Position numbers and translations under genes: made by a program. The notes under the pieces were generated by a model that saw only the letters and a list, made by a program, of their open reading frames with translations, did no database searches and was not told the DNA's origin. DNA of 64,000 bases, from positions 1 through 64,000 of the forward strand of contig CAMCUZ010000001.1 of the NCBI GenBank assembly GCA_945879145.1, given 5' to 3'. Source of the DNA: an uncultured Mediterranea sp. GTDB lineage: Bacteria > Bacteroidota > Bacteroidia > Bacteroidales > Bacteroidaceae. Shown one piece after another: positions 23,076 through 32,192 of this stretch. Every line of letters begins with the position of its first letter. Position 1 is the stretch's first letter.

Positions 23076-23375
23076 ATGGCAAAAGAATCCATGAAGGCAC
23101 GTGAGGTTAGACGTGCTAAATTAGTCGCCAAATATGCAGAGAAGCGTGCTGCTTTAAAGAAGATTGTTCGCACTGGTGATCCTGCCGATGCATTCGAAGC
23201 TGCCCAGAAACTGCAGGAGATTCCCAAGAATGCTAATCCCATTCGTTTGCACAATCGCTGCAAACTGACTGGTCGTCCTAAGGGTTATATCCGTCAGTTT
23301 GGCATCTCTAGAATTCAGTTCCGTGAAATGGCCTCTAATGGTTTGATTCCCGGAGTGAAGAAAGCAAGCTGGTAA
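23076..23375 (+). CDS. rpsN: 30S ribosomal protein S14 (zinc-independent form)
   Basis: A 99-aa S14 of the long type without the CxxC...CxxC zinc ribbon; only one cysteine, in [19 protein letters not shown], is seen. The C-terminal [23 protein letters not shown] end is typical. It lies between rplE and rpsH. Confidence 0.98.
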   Translation: MAKESMKAREVRRAKLVAKYAEKRAALKKIVRTGDPADAFEAAQKLQEIPKNANPIRLHNRCKLTGRPKGYIRQFGISRIQFREMASNGLIPGVKKASW

Positions 23376-23431
23376 TTGTGTTTTTTTAAATATTGTCAGG
23401 GTAGGCCTGATTAATTTAATTTTTTATTTAT

Positions 23432-23827
23432 ATGACTGATCCTATAGCAGATTTTTTGACGAGGTTGCGTAACGCTATTCAAGCTAAGCACAGAGTAGTA
23501 GAAGTTCCGGCCTCTAATTTGAAGAAAGAAATCACCAAGATTCTTTTCGAAAAGGGCTACATTCTTAACTATAAGTTTGTAGAAGATGGTCCCCAGGGCA
23601 CTATTAAGGTTGCCTTGAAGTATGATCCCATTAGCAAGGTAAGTGCTATCCAGAAACTGGAGAGAATCTCTTCTCCTGGTTTGCGTAAGTACACTGGCTA
23701 CAAAGACATGCCGCGTGTTATCAACGGTTTGGGTATTGCTATCATTTCTACTTCCAAAGGTGTGATGACTAATAAGGAAGCCTCTGATTTGAAGATCGGT
23801 GGTGAAGTATTGTGTTATGTTTATTAA
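23432..23827 (+). CDS. rpsH: 30S ribosomal protein S8
   Basis: A 131-aa S8, a central-domain 16S rRNA binder and in E. coli the spc operon repressor. It starts MTDPIADFLTRLRNAIQAK and ends in the STSKGVMTNKEASDLKIGGE region that binds rRNA. A 56-nt gap precedes it. Confidence 0.99.
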   Translation: MTDPIADFLTRLRNAIQAKHRVVEVPASNLKKEITKILFEKGYILNYKFVEDGPQGTIKVALKYDPISKVSAIQKLERISSPGLRKYTGYKDMPRVINGLGIAIISTSKGVMTNKEASDLKIGGEVLCYVY

Positions 23828-23830
23828 TGT

Positions 23831-23836
23831 AGGAGG
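23831..23836 (+). promoter_or_regulatory. Shine-Dalgarno sequence of rplF
   Basis: A full AGGAGG with an 8-nt spacer before the rplF ATG at 23845. Strong anti-SD complementarity is unusual in this genome segment. Confidence 0.85.
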
Positions 23837-23844
23837 TTTTTGAA

Positions 23845-24414
23845 ATGTCTAGAATAGGTAAATTACCCATTGCAATTCCTGCTGGCGTGAATGTTTCATT
23901 CAGCGAGAATATTGTTACCGTTAAGGGACCTAAAGGTGAAATGAGTCAGTATGTGAACCCTGCAATCAATGTTACCATTGAGGATGGTCACATTACATTG
24001 GCTGAGAATGAATCTGCAATGCTTGATAACCCCAAGCAAAAACATGCTTTCCATGGTTTGTATCGTGCTCTGGTACACAACATGGTTGTGGGAGTGTCTG
24101 AAGGTTATAAGAAGGAACTGGAGTTGGTAGGTGTAGGTTATCGTGCTTCGAATCAGGGTAACATCATCGAGCTTGCTCTTGGTTACACTCATAACATCTT
24201 CATTCAGCTTCCCTCTGAGGTAAAAGTAGAAACGAAGTCTGAAAGAAACAAGAACCCCTTGATTATCCTGGAGTCTTGTGACAAGCAATTACTCGGCCAG
24301 ATTTGCTCAAAGATTCGTTCTTTCCGTATGCCTGAGCCTTACAAGGGTAAGGGTATTAAGTTTGTTGGCGAAGAGATTCGCAGAAAGTCTGGTAAATCAG
24401 CAGGTGCTAAATAA
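23845..24414 (+). CDS. rplF: 50S ribosomal protein L6
   Basis: A 189-aa L6 near the factor-binding site. It starts MSRIGKLPIAIPAGVNVSF and carries the C-terminal PEPYKGKGIKFVGEEIRRKSG motif (about 164-184). One of three genes here with a strong Shine-Dalgarno sequence. Confidence 0.99.
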   Translation: MSRIGKLPIAIPAGVNVSFSENIVTVKGPKGEMSQYVNPAINVTIEDGHITLAENESAMLDNPKQKHAFHGLYRALVHNMVVGVSEGYKKELELVGVGYRASNQGNIIELALGYTHNIFIQLPSEVKVETKSERNKNPLIILESCDKQLLGQICSKIRSFRMPEPYKGKGIKFVGEEIRRKSGKSAGAK

Positions 24415-24433
24415 TCATTAAAATAGAGCTATT

Positions 24434-24778
24434 ATGACAACAAAAATAGAAAGACGAATTAAGATTAAATATAGAGTACGCAATAAGGTTTCGGGTACTG
24501 CTGAACGTCCGCGTATGAGTGTCTTTAGAAGTAACAAGCAGATTTATGTTCAGGTTATTGATGACCTTTCTGGTAAGACCTTGGCTGCTGCTTCTTCCTT
24601 GGGTTTGACTGAAAAGATGCCTAAGAAGGAACAGGCTGCAAAGGTTGGTGCACTGATTGCCCAGAAGGCTCAAGAAGCTGGCATTACAACTGTGGTTTTT
24701 GACCGTAATGGTTATCTTTATCATGGTAGAGTAAAAGAGGTGGCTGATGCTGCTCGTAACGGAGGACTTAAATTTTAA
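24434..24778 (+). CDS. rplR: 50S ribosomal protein L18
   Basis: A 114-aa 5S rRNA-binding L18. It has the basic N-terminus [19 protein letters not shown], the [20 protein letters not shown] motif (about 27-46) and the end [20 protein letters not shown]. It is 5 nt before rpsE. Confidence 0.99.
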   Translation: MTTKIERRIKIKYRVRNKVSGTAERPRMSVFRSNKQIYVQVIDDLSGKTLAAASSLGLTEKMPKKEQAAKVGALIAQKAQEAGITTVVFDRNGYLYHGRVKEVADAARNGGLKF

Positions 24779-24783
24779 TCATT

Positions 24784-25302
24784 ATGGCAGGACTTATTAA
24801 TAGAGTTAAAATTACTAACGATATAGAGTTGAACGACCGTCTGGTTGCTATTAATCGTGTAACAAAGGTAACCAAGGGTGGTCGTACCTTTACTTTCTCG
24901 GCTATTGTCGTTGTTGGTAATGGTGATGGTATCATCGGTTGGGGCCTCGGTAAGGCTGGTGAAGTAACTGCAGCAATTGCTAAGGGTGTGGAATCTGCCA
25001 AGAAGAATTTGGTGCGTGTTCCGGTGCTCAAAGGTACCGTTCCCCATGAACAATCTGCAAAGTTTGGTGGTGCTGAGGTATTCATCAAGCCCGCTTCACA
25101 CGGTACCGGTGTAGTAGCAGGTGGCGCTATGCGTGCCGTTCTCGAGAGTGTAGGTGTTACTGACGTGTTGGCTAAGTCAAAGGGCTCATCCAATCCTCAC
25201 AACTTAGTGAAGGCTACGATTTTCGCACTCACGCAGATGCGTGACGCTCGTACGATTGCCCAGCACAGAGGTATCAGTATTGAAAAAGTATTTAGAGGAT
25301 AA
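24784..25302 (+). CDS. rpsE: 30S ribosomal protein S5
   Basis: A 172-aa S5 at the mRNA entry channel, involved in accuracy. [21 protein letters not shown] (about residues 25-45) is the dsRBD-like signature; [20 protein letters not shown] follows. It is directly upstream of rpmD. Confidence 0.99.
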   Translation: MAGLINRVKITNDIELNDRLVAINRVTKVTKGGRTFTFSAIVVVGNGDGIIGWGLGKAGEVTAAIAKGVESAKKNLVRVPVLKGTVPHEQSAKFGGAEVFIKPASHGTGVVAGGAMRAVLESVGVTDVLAKSKGSSNPHNLVKATIFALTQMRDARTIAQHRGISIEKVFRG

Positions 25303-25303
25303 A

Positions 25304-25309
25304 AGGAGG
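25304..25309 (+). promoter_or_regulatory. Shine-Dalgarno sequence of rpmD
   Basis: AGGAGG with a 5-nt spacer before the ATG at 25315, directly after the rpsE stop codon. Confidence 0.82.
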
Positions 25310-25314
25310 TATTT

Positions 25315-25491
25315 ATGTCCACTATTAAGATTAAACAGATTAAAAGTAGAATAGGTGCACCGGCCAATCAAAAGAGAATCCTGGATTCGCTCGGTCTCCG
25401 TAAGTTGAATCGCGTGGTTGAGCATGAGTGCACACCTTCTATTCTTGGTATGGTTGATAAGGTAAAGCACCTCGTGGCCATCGTGAAGTAA
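25315..25491 (+). CDS. rpmD: 50S ribosomal protein L30
   Basis: A 58-aa L30, starting MSTIKIKQIKSRIGAPANQK and ending KVKHLVAIVK, in the invariant position between rpsE and rplO. The family core (SRIG...LGLRKLNRVVEH) is clear. It is preceded by AGGAGG. Confidence 0.97.
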   Translation: MSTIKIKQIKSRIGAPANQKRILDSLGLRKLNRVVEHECTPSILGMVDKVKHLVAIVK

Positions 25492-25520
25492 TTGGTTGTT
25501 GAATATAAAAACATTACGAT

Positions 25521-25967
25521 ATGAACTTAAGTAATTTGAAACCTGCTGAGGGATCTACTAAGTCAAGAAAGAGAATCGGACGTGGTCCGGGTTCAGGCTT
25601 GGGTGGTACTTCTACTAGAGGTCATAAAGGTGCGAAATCTAGATCAGGTTATTCTAAGAAAATAGGCTTTGAAGGTGGTCAGATGCCTCTTCAACGTCGT
25701 GTACCGAAATTTGGCTTTAAGAACATTAACCGCGTAGAATATAAGGCCATCAATCTGGATACCATTCAGAAGCTTGCCGAGGCTAAGCAACTGCAGTGCG
25801 TTCAGGTAAGTGACTTGGTTGCTGCCGGTTTTGTTTCTGCTGCTCAATTGGTAAAGGTTTTAGGTAACGGAACTTTGACTACGAAGCTTGATGTTCAGGC
25901 TCATGCGTTCTCTAAGAGTGCAGAGGCTGCCATTGAAGCTGTAGGTGGTAAAGCTGTAAAACTCTGA
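25521..25967 (+). CDS. rplO: 50S ribosomal protein L15
   Basis: A 148-aa L15. The N-terminal half is glycine- and arginine-rich (KRIGRGPGSGLGGTSTRGHKG, about 18-38) and threads into 23S rRNA; the C-terminal half is globular. It is 4 nt upstream of secY. Confidence 0.99.
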   Translation: MNLSNLKPAEGSTKSRKRIGRGPGSGLGGTSTRGHKGAKSRSGYSKKIGFEGGQMPLQRRVPKFGFKNINRVEYKAINLDTIQKLAEAKQLQCVQVSDLVAAGFVSAAQLVKVLGNGTLTTKLDVQAHAFSKSAEAAIEAVGGKAVKL

Positions 25968-25971
25968 TTTC

Positions 25972-27315
25972 ATGAGAAAAGCTATTGAAACATTAAAGAA
26001 TATATGGAAAATTGAGGATCTGAGACAACGGATCCTCATTACCATATTGTTTGTTGCAATTTACCGTTTAGGTTCCTATGTGGTATTGCCTGGTATCAAC
26101 CCTGCAATGCTATCTAAATTGCATGAACAAACAAGTGAGGGACTTTTAGCCTTGTTGAACATGTTCTCTGGAGGTGCATTTTCGAATGCTTCGATTTTCG
26201 CCTTGGGCATCATGCCGTATATCTCTGCATCCATCGTGATTCAGCTCTTAGGTATTGCGGTGCCCTATTTCCAGAAGTTGCAGCGTGAGGGTGAAAGCGG
26301 CCGTCGTAAGATGAATCAATACACTCGTTATCTGACTATCTTTATCTTGATTTTCCAGGCACCTTCGTATTTGATCAACCTTAAGATGCAGGCTGGGCCT
26401 TCTTTAAATGCTTCATTAGATTGGACTCTGTTTATGTTTACTTCTACTATCATCCTTGCTGCTGGTAGTATGTTTATTCTTTGGTTGGGTGAAAGAATCA
26501 CGGATAAGGGTATTGGTAACGGTATATCTTTGATTATCATGATTGGTATCATTGCCCGTTTACCTCAATCTCTTTTCCAGGAGTTGGTTTCACGTATTAC
26601 GGATAAGACGGGTGGTCTGGTGATGTTCTTGATTGAGCTTGTGGTGCTGCTTGCTGTCATTGCATTTGCTATCATGCTCGTTCAAGGTACGCGTAAGGTA
26701 CCCGTACAATATGCTAAGAAGATTGTAGGTAATAAACAGTATGGTGGTGCTCGTCAGTATATTCCTCTTAAGGTGAATGCTGCCAACGTAATGCCCATCA
26801 TTTTTGCTCAGGCAATCATGTTCATTCCTATTACGCTGATTGGTTTTTCCAATATCGATAAAGCGAATGGTTTTATCCGTTCATTGACCGACCATACGAG
26901 CTTTTGGTATAATCTGATTTTTGCAATCTTGATTATCCTATTTACTTATTTCTATACTGCAATTACGATTAATCCTACTCAGATGGCTGACGATATGAAG
27001 CGCAACAATGGTTTCATTCCTGGTATTAAGCCGGGTAAGGCAACAGCTGATTACATCGATATGATTATGTCGCGTATCACGTTACCTGGATCATTCTTCC
27101 TTGCTTTGGTTGCTATCATGCCTGCCTTTGCTGGTATCTTCGGGGTCAAAGCCGAGTTTGCTCAGTTCTTTGGCGGTACGTCGTTGCTGATTCTTGTAGG
27201 TGTCGTTCTTGATACGCTCCAGCAGGTTGAGAGTCATTTGTTGATGAGACATTATGACGGCTTGTTGAAGTCGGGTAGAATCAAGGGACGTAACGGATCC
27301 ATCGCAGCTTATTGA
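25972..27315 (+). CDS. secY: Preprotein translocase subunit SecY
   Basis: A 447-aa, ten-helix channel subunit of the Sec translocon. It starts in KAIETLKNIWKIEDLRQRI, contains ALGIMPYISASIVIQLL (helix 2, about 82-98) and the GTRKVPVQYAKK cytoplasmic loop that contacts SecA and ribosomes. It partners SecE at 1614. Position after rplO is conserved. Confidence 0.99.
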   Translation: MRKAIETLKNIWKIEDLRQRILITILFVAIYRLGSYVVLPGINPAMLSKLHEQTSEGLLALLNMFSGGAFSNASIFALGIMPYISASIVIQLLGIAVPYFQKLQREGESGRRKMNQYTRYLTIFILIFQAPSYLINLKMQAGPSLNASLDWTLFMFTSTIILAAGSMFILWLGERITDKGIGNGISLIIMIGIIARLPQSLFQELVSRITDKTGGLVMFLIELVVLLAVIAFAIMLVQGTRKVPVQYAKKIVGNKQYGGARQYIPLKVNAANVMPIIFAQAIMFIPITLIGFSNIDKANGFIRSLTDHTSFWYNLIFAILIILFTYFYTAITINPTQMADDMKRNNGFIPGIKPGKATADYIDMIMSRITLPGSFFLALVAIMPAFAGIFGVKAEFAQFFGGTSLLILVGVVLDTLQQVESHLLMRHYDGLLKSGRIKGRNGSIAAY

Positions 27316-27328
27316 CTTTTTTCAAGAA

Positions 27329-28129
27329 ATGATTTTTCTGAAAACTGATGATGAGATAGAGTTGCTTCGCGAGAGTAACCTTTTAGTGGCGAAAACGCTG
27401 GGTATGTTAGCAGAGCATATCAAACCTGGAGTTTCAACCAAACAATTGGATGATTTAGCTGAAGAGTTTATCAGGGATCACGGTGCGATTCCTACGTTTA
27501 AGGGTTTCCCTAATCCGTATGGATCCCCTTTCCCTTCATCCATTTGTACTTCGATCAATGAAAATGTTGTTCATGGCATACCGAGTTCAGATGTTGTGCT
27601 TCGCGATGGTGATATTATATCGGTTGATTGTGGTACGCTGCTGAATGGCTTTTGTGGTGACTCTGCCTATACGTTTTGTGTAGGTGAGGTGAGTGATGAA
27701 GTAAAACAGTTGTTGAAGATCACCAAAGAGGCCCTCTATTTAGGAATCGAACAAGCTGTTCAAGGTAGGCGCTTAGGTGATTTAGGCTATGCCATTCAGA
27801 ATCATTGTGAGCAATCTGGCTACGGAGTAGTTCGGGAATTTGTAGGTCATGGCATTGGTCATAAGATGCATGAGGACCCTCAAGTCCCTAACTATGGTAA
27901 GCGAGGTAGCGGTACGATGTTAAAGAAAGGAATGTGTATAGCTATTGAACCCATGATTACGATGGGTAACCGTCAATTGATTATGGAGCGCGATGGTTGG
28001 ACTGTTCGCACTAGGGATAGGAAATTCGCAGCACATTTTGAACATACGGTGGCTGTGGGTACCTGCAAAGCGGATATTCTCTCATCATTCAGTTTTATAG
28101 AAAAAGTTTTAGGAGACAAAGCAATTTAG
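27329..28129 (+). CDS. map: Type I methionine aminopeptidase
   Basis: A 266-aa enzyme removing the initiator methionine from nascent proteins. Metal ligands of the pita-bread fold can be seen: aspartates in [19 protein letters not shown] (about 91-109), histidine in [13 protein letters not shown], and glutamates in IEPMI and EHTVAV. It sits between secY and infA as in many bacteria. Confidence 0.98.
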   Translation: MIFLKTDDEIELLRESNLLVAKTLGMLAEHIKPGVSTKQLDDLAEEFIRDHGAIPTFKGFPNPYGSPFPSSICTSINENVVHGIPSSDVVLRDGDIISVDCGTLLNGFCGDSAYTFCVGEVSDEVKQLLKITKEALYLGIEQAVQGRRLGDLGYAIQNHCEQSGYGVVREFVGHGIGHKMHEDPQVPNYGKRGSGTMLKKGMCIAIEPMITMGNRQLIMERDGWTVRTRDRKFAAHFEHTVAVGTCKADILSSFSFIEKVLGDKAI

Positions 28130-28133
28130 AACT

Positions 28134-28352
28134 ATGGCTAAGCAATCAGCAATAGAACAAGATGGAGTAATTGTAGAAGCATTGTCGAATGCAATGTTTC
28201 GTGTAGAGTTGGAAAATGGGCATGAGATCACTGCTCATATTTCTGGTAAGATGAGGATGCATTATATCAAGATTCTGCCAGGAGACAAAGTGAGAGTAGA
28301 AATGTCCCCTTACGATTTGTCAAAGGGACGTATTACATTTAGATATAAATAA
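28134..28352 (+). CDS. infA: Translation initiation factor IF-1
   Basis: A 72-aa OB-fold protein that occupies the 30S A site during initiation. It reads [20 protein letters not shown] at the start and ends [15 protein letters not shown], the standard family end. It starts 4 nt after map. Confidence 0.99.
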   Translation: MAKQSAIEQDGVIVEALSNAMFRVELENGHEITAHISGKMRMHYIKILPGDKVRVEMSPYDLSKGRITFRYK

Positions 28353-28360
28353 TTTTAGAT

Positions 28361-28477
28361 ATGAAAGTAAGAGCATCATTAAAGAAACGTACGCCTGAGT
28401 GCAAGATCGTTCGACGTAATGGCCGTCTGTATGTGATTAACAAAAAGAACCCTAAGTATAAGCAACGTCAGGGATAA
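28361..28477 (+). CDS. rpmJ: 50S ribosomal protein L36 (zinc-less form)
   Basis: A 38-aa L36, [21 protein letters not shown] at its start (residues 1-20 plus one) and ending in NPKYKQRQG. Only one of the four zinc ligands of the usual C-C-C-H set remains (the cysteine in TPECK); the others are replaced, so this is the C-minus type that needs no zinc. It lies between infA and rpsM as expected. Confidence 0.97.
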   Translation: MKVRASLKKRTPECKIVRRNGRLYVINKKNPKYKQRQG

Positions 28478-28508
28478 TAGTATTATTGCAGAAAAAATAT
28501 TTTAGAAT

Positions 28509-28889
28509 ATGGCTATAAGAATAGTAGGTGTAGATTTGCCTCAGAACAAGAGAGGCGAGATTGCTTTGACTTATATCTTCGGTATAGGTCGTAGTAGTTC
28601 AGCAAAGATTTTGGATAAGGCCGGTGTCGATAGAGACCTGAAAGTAAAGGATTGGACCGATGACCAGGCTGCCAAGATTCGTGAAATTATCGGTGCTGAA
28701 TTCAAAGTAGAAGGAGATCTTCGTTCAGAGATTCAGTTGAACATCAAGCGACTGATGGATATTGGTTGCTACCGTGGCGTTCGTCATCGTATTGGCCTTC
28801 CTGTTAGAGGTCAGAGCACGAAGAACAATGCACGTACTCGCAAGGGTAAGAAGAAAACTGTCGCTAACAAGAAAAAAGCTACTAAATAA
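28509..28889 (+). CDS. rpsM: 30S ribosomal protein S13
   Basis: A 126-aa S13 of the 30S head. It starts [20 protein letters not shown], has the helix-two-turn-helix [14 protein letters not shown], and ends with a basic [18 protein letters not shown] tail that reaches the P site. It opens the alpha cluster. Confidence 0.99.
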   Translation: MAIRIVGVDLPQNKRGEIALTYIFGIGRSSSAKILDKAGVDRDLKVKDWTDDQAAKIREIIGAEFKVEGDLRSEIQLNIKRLMDIGCYRGVRHRIGLPVRGQSTKNNARTRKGKKKTVANKKKATK

Positions 28890-28900
28890 TCATTGTTGAT

Positions 28901-29290
28901 ATGGCAAAGAAAACAGTTGCAGCAAAAAAAAGAAACGTAAAGGTGGATGCTAACGGTCAGTTGCACGTACATTCATCTTTCAACAACATTATTGTATCGT
29001 TGGCTAACAGCGAGGGCAAGGTCATTTCTTGGTCTTCTGCTGGTAAGATGGGCTTCAGAGGCTCAAAGAAGAACACCCCGTATGCTGCTCAGATGGCAGC
29101 TCAGGATTGTGCAAAGGTCGCATTTGATTTGGGCCTGAGAAAAGTAAAAGCTTACGTGAAGGGACCGGGTAATGGCCGTGAGTCAGCTATCCGTACGATT
29201 CATGGTGCCGGTATCGAGGTTACTGAGATTATCGATGTTACTCCGCTGCCCCACAATGGTTGCCGTCCTCCTAAACGTCGCAGAGTATAA
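28901..29290 (+). CDS. rpsK: 30S ribosomal protein S11
   Basis: A 129-aa S11 of the platform. [18 protein letters not shown] (about 23-40) and the C-terminal [15 protein letters not shown] are family signatures. A 113-nt AT-rich gap with no recognisable gene follows before rpsD. Confidence 0.99.
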   Translation: MAKKTVAAKKRNVKVDANGQLHVHSSFNNIIVSLANSEGKVISWSSAGKMGFRGSKKNTPYAAQMAAQDCAKVAFDLGLRKVKAYVKGPGNGRESAIRTIHGAGIEVTEIIDVTPLPHNGCRPPKRRRV

Positions 29291-29403
29291 AAATTATCTG
29301 ATTAACCGTGTAACTTGATTTTGTTTTTGGATTGTGTTTCTTCTCTGCAATCGCGGCTGCAACAAATTAAGTTCATTAACAAAACAATTTAAAATTTAAA
29401 GAT

Positions 29404-30006
29404 ATGGCTAGATATACTGGACCAAAATCAAGAATTGCCCGTAAGTTTGGTGAGGGTATTTTTGGAGCTGATAAAGTTCTCTCTAAGAAAAACTACCCTC
29501 CCGGCCAGCACGGTAATTCCAGAAAGAAAAATTCCGAGTATGGTGTTCAACTTCGCGAGAAACAGAAGGCCAAATATACCTACGGTGTATTGGAGAGACA
29601 ATTCCGCAACCTGTTTGAACGTGCTGAAAAGGCTAAGGGTATTACCGGTGAAATCCTGCTTCAGCTTTTGGAGTGCCGTCTGGACAACCTCGTTTTCCGT
29701 TTGGGTATTGCTCCTACGCGTGCAGCTGCTCGTCAGTTGGTAAGCCACCGTCACATTGTAGTGGATGGCGAAGTAGTTAACATACCTTCATACGCCGTTA
29801 AGCCCGGTCAGCAGATTGGTGTTCGCGAAAAGTCAAAGTCGCTCGAAGTGATCGTGAACTGTCTCGACGGCTTTAACCACAGCAAGTATCCTTGGCTGGA
29901 ATGGGATAATAACTCGAAGGTAGGTAAGCTGCTGCATGTTCCTCAACGAGCTGACATTCCTGAAAACATTAAGGAGCATTTGATTGTAGAATTGTACTCT
30001 AAATAA
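29404..30006 (+). CDS. rpsD: 30S ribosomal protein S4
   Basis: A 200-aa S4 that starts 30S assembly. The S4 RNA-binding domain is seen in [20 protein letters not shown] (about 89-108) followed by [13 protein letters not shown]. The N-terminal part is [22 protein letters not shown], without a zinc CxxC site. It is 11 nt upstream of rpoA. Confidence 0.99.
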   Translation: MARYTGPKSRIARKFGEGIFGADKVLSKKNYPPGQHGNSRKKNSEYGVQLREKQKAKYTYGVLERQFRNLFERAEKAKGITGEILLQLLECRLDNLVFRLGIAPTRAAARQLVSHRHIVVDGEVVNIPSYAVKPGQQIGVREKSKSLEVIVNCLDGFNHSKYPWLEWDNNSKVGKLLHVPQRADIPENIKEHLIVELYSK

Positions 30007-30017
30007 TAATTAATTTC

Positions 30018-31010
30018 ATGGCGATATTAGCATTTCAAAAACCTGATAAAGTTTTAATGTTGGAGGCGGATGCAAAGTTCGGTAAATTTGAATTTCGTCC
30101 GTTAGAGCCCGGTTTTGGTATTACCGTAGGTAACGCCTTACGCCGCATTCTCCTCTCCTCATTGGAAGGTTATGCTATCAACACCATCAAGATTGAGGGC
30201 GTTGAGCATGAGTTTTCAAGTGTACCTGGAGTAACGGAGGATGTTACTAACATTATCTTGAATCTGAAACAGGTGAGATTCAAGCGTGTAGTTGAAGAGT
30301 TCGACAACGAGAAGGTAAGCATTACCATTGAGAATTCGAATGAATTTAAGGCAGGTGACATAGGTAAATACCTGACTGGATTTGAAGTGTTAAATCCTGA
30401 ATTAGTTATTTGTCATTTAGATTCAAAAGCTACGATGCAGATTGATATAACGATTAACAAGGGACGCGGCTATGTGCCTGCGGATGAGAACCGTGAGTTC
30501 TGTACCGACGTGAACGTTATACCTATCGATTCAATTTATACTCCGATTCGTAATGTCAAGTACCAGGTAGAAAACTTCCGTGTAGAGCAGAAGACCGACT
30601 ACGAGAAGCTGGTGCTTGAGATTACAACCGATGGTTCCATTCACCCGAAGGAGGCATTGAAGGAAGCTGCTAAGATTCTGATTCATCACTTTATGCTGTT
30701 CTCGGACGAGAAGATTACGCTCGAGGCTCAGGATACCGATGGTAATGAGGAATTTGATGAAGAAGTACTCCACATGCGTCAACTTCTGAAGACCAAGTTG
30801 GTTGATATGGACCTCTCCGTACGCGCCTTGAACTGTCTGAAGGCTGCTGATGTTGAGACCCTTGGCGACTTGGTTCAATTCAACAAGACCGACTTGCTGA
30901 AGTTCAGAAACTTCGGAAAGAAATCGCTTACCGAGCTTGATGATTTGCTGGAAAGTCTGAATCTGTCGTTTGGAACTGATATTTCTAAATATAAATTAGA
31001 TAAAGAATAA
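30018..31010 (+). CDS. rpoA: DNA-directed RNA polymerase subunit alpha
   Basis: A 330-aa alpha subunit. The N-terminal dimerisation domain contains [20 protein letters not shown] (about 34-53); the C-terminal DNA-contacting domain begins near [20 protein letters not shown] (about 258-277). It lies between rpsD and rplQ in the alpha cluster. Confidence 0.99.
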   Translation: MAILAFQKPDKVLMLEADAKFGKFEFRPLEPGFGITVGNALRRILLSSLEGYAINTIKIEGVEHEFSSVPGVTEDVTNIILNLKQVRFKRVVEEFDNEKVSITIENSNEFKAGDIGKYLTGFEVLNPELVICHLDSKATMQIDITINKGRGYVPADENREFCTDVNVIPIDSIYTPIRNVKYQVENFRVEQKTDYEKLVLEITTDGSIHPKEALKEAAKILIHHFMLFSDEKITLEAQDTDGNEEFDEEVLHMRQLLKTKLVDMDLSVRALNCLKAADVETLGDLVQFNKTDLLKFRNFGKKSLTELDDLLESLNLSFGTDISKYKLDKE

Positions 31011-31013
31011 AAA

Positions 31014-31508
31014 ATGAGACATAATAAGAAATTCAATCATTTGGGTCGTACTGCTTCTCACAGAAACGCTATGTTGGCTAACATGGCCTGTTCTTTGATC
31101 AAGCACAAAAGAATCACTACGACCGTTGCAAAGGCTAAAGCGCTGAAGAAGTACGTTGAGCCTCTGCTGACTAAGTCTAAAAACGATACTACGAACTCTC
31201 GTCGTGTTGTATTTAGCTACCTGCAAGACAAGTATGCCATCACTGAGCTCTTCAAGGAAATTGCCGTGAAGATTGCTGACCGTCCCGGTGGCTACACCCG
31301 TATCATCAAGACCGGCAACCGTCTGGGTGACAACGCTGAGATGTGTTTTATTGAGTTGGTTGACTTCAATGAGAACATGGCCAAGGAGAAAGTGGCTAAG
31401 AAGACCACTCGTACGCGTCGTTCCAAGAAAAATGCACCTGCTGCTGAAGCAGCTGCTCCTGAAGCTCCTGCAACTGAACCTGCTGCAGAAGAAGCTAAAG
31501 CTGAATAA
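31014..31508 (+). CDS. rplQ: 50S ribosomal protein L17
   Basis: A 164-aa L17. The family part ends near residue 120; an added 45-residue tail first rich in K/R/T then in A/P/E extends it, as is common in Bacteroidota. It starts [20 protein letters not shown]. It is the last gene of the long ribosomal series and is followed by a terminator. Confidence 0.98.
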   Translation: MRHNKKFNHLGRTASHRNAMLANMACSLIKHKRITTTVAKAKALKKYVEPLLTKSKNDTTNSRRVVFSYLQDKYAITELFKEIAVKIADRPGGYTRIIKTGNRLGDNAEMCFIELVDFNENMAKEKVAKKTTRTRRSKKNAPAAEAAAPEAPATEPAAEEAKAE

Positions 31509-31529
31509 TACTACTATTCTTATATCACT

Positions 31530-31563
31530 AAAAGCCGTTCCTGCAGAAGGAACGGCTTTTTTT
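31530..31563 (+). terminator. Intrinsic terminator after rplQ
   Basis: AAAAGCCGTTCCT (31530-31542) pairs perfectly with AGGAACGGCTTTT (31548-31560) around a 5-nt loop, followed by further T residues. It ends the ribosomal protein series. Confidence 0.95.
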
Positions 31564-31628
31564 CTTCTTGTGATGCAAGATTTCTCCTGATTCCCCGTTT
31601 CTATCTAGAGACTACTCTTTCTACGCTA

Positions 31629-32192
31629 ATGAATTCATTTGCTATCAACGAACGTCAGTTAATCGATGCGGTCATCCATGGTGAGCCTTCTGCCATACGG
31701 CTTCTCTATGATCGCTATATTGGCATTCTGACCGCTGTATGTATGCGTTACATCATCAACAGCGAGGATGTGAAGGATGTTTTGCAGGATAGCTTCTTGA
31801 AGATCCTTTCATCGATGGCTCGTTTTGAGTATCGTGGTGAAGGTTCGTTGAAAGCCTGGATGATTCGCGTGGTCGTCAACGAGTCTATCTCGTTTTTGCG
31901 CCAGAAGGAACGTTTGGAGTTACTTGTTCCCGATGATGCCTTACCCGACCAGATGGATGAGGAGGAACCAGAGGATGGTGATGTACCCCCTGATGTCATC
32001 ATGGAATTGATACGTCGCCTTCCACCAGGCTACCGGACCGTATTTAACCTCTATGTCTTTGAACATAAAAGTCACAAAGAGATAGCGCAACTGCTGCACA
32101 TCAAGGAGAACAGCTCGGCTTCGCAGTTTTTCCGAGCTCGAGAGATTTTAGCAAAAGGAATATTAGATTATAAACAGAAGAATCATGGATGA
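31629..32192 (+). CDS. ECF-type RNA polymerase sigma factor
   Basis: A 187-aa sigma-70 family factor of the extracytoplasmic-function type. Region 2 spans about residues 20-90 (AIRLLYDRYIGILTAVCMRY, then DVLQDSFLKIL and FEYRGEGSLKAWMIRVVVNE), an acidic linker follows, and region 4 covers about 128-182 (LPPGYRTVFNLYVFEHKSHKE, then IAQLLHIKENSSASQFFRAR). Its end overlaps the next gene by 8 nt, the usual layout for a sigma factor and its anti-sigma factor. The pair resembles the Das/Dma modules described in Bacteroides. Targets cannot be told from the sequence. Confidence 0.93.
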   Translation: MNSFAINERQLIDAVIHGEPSAIRLLYDRYIGILTAVCMRYIINSEDVKDVLQDSFLKILSSMARFEYRGEGSLKAWMIRVVVNESISFLRQKERLELLVPDDALPDQMDEEEPEDGDVPPDVIMELIRRLPPGYRTVFNLYVFEHKSHKEIAQLLHIKENSSASQFFRAREILAKGILDYKQKNHG

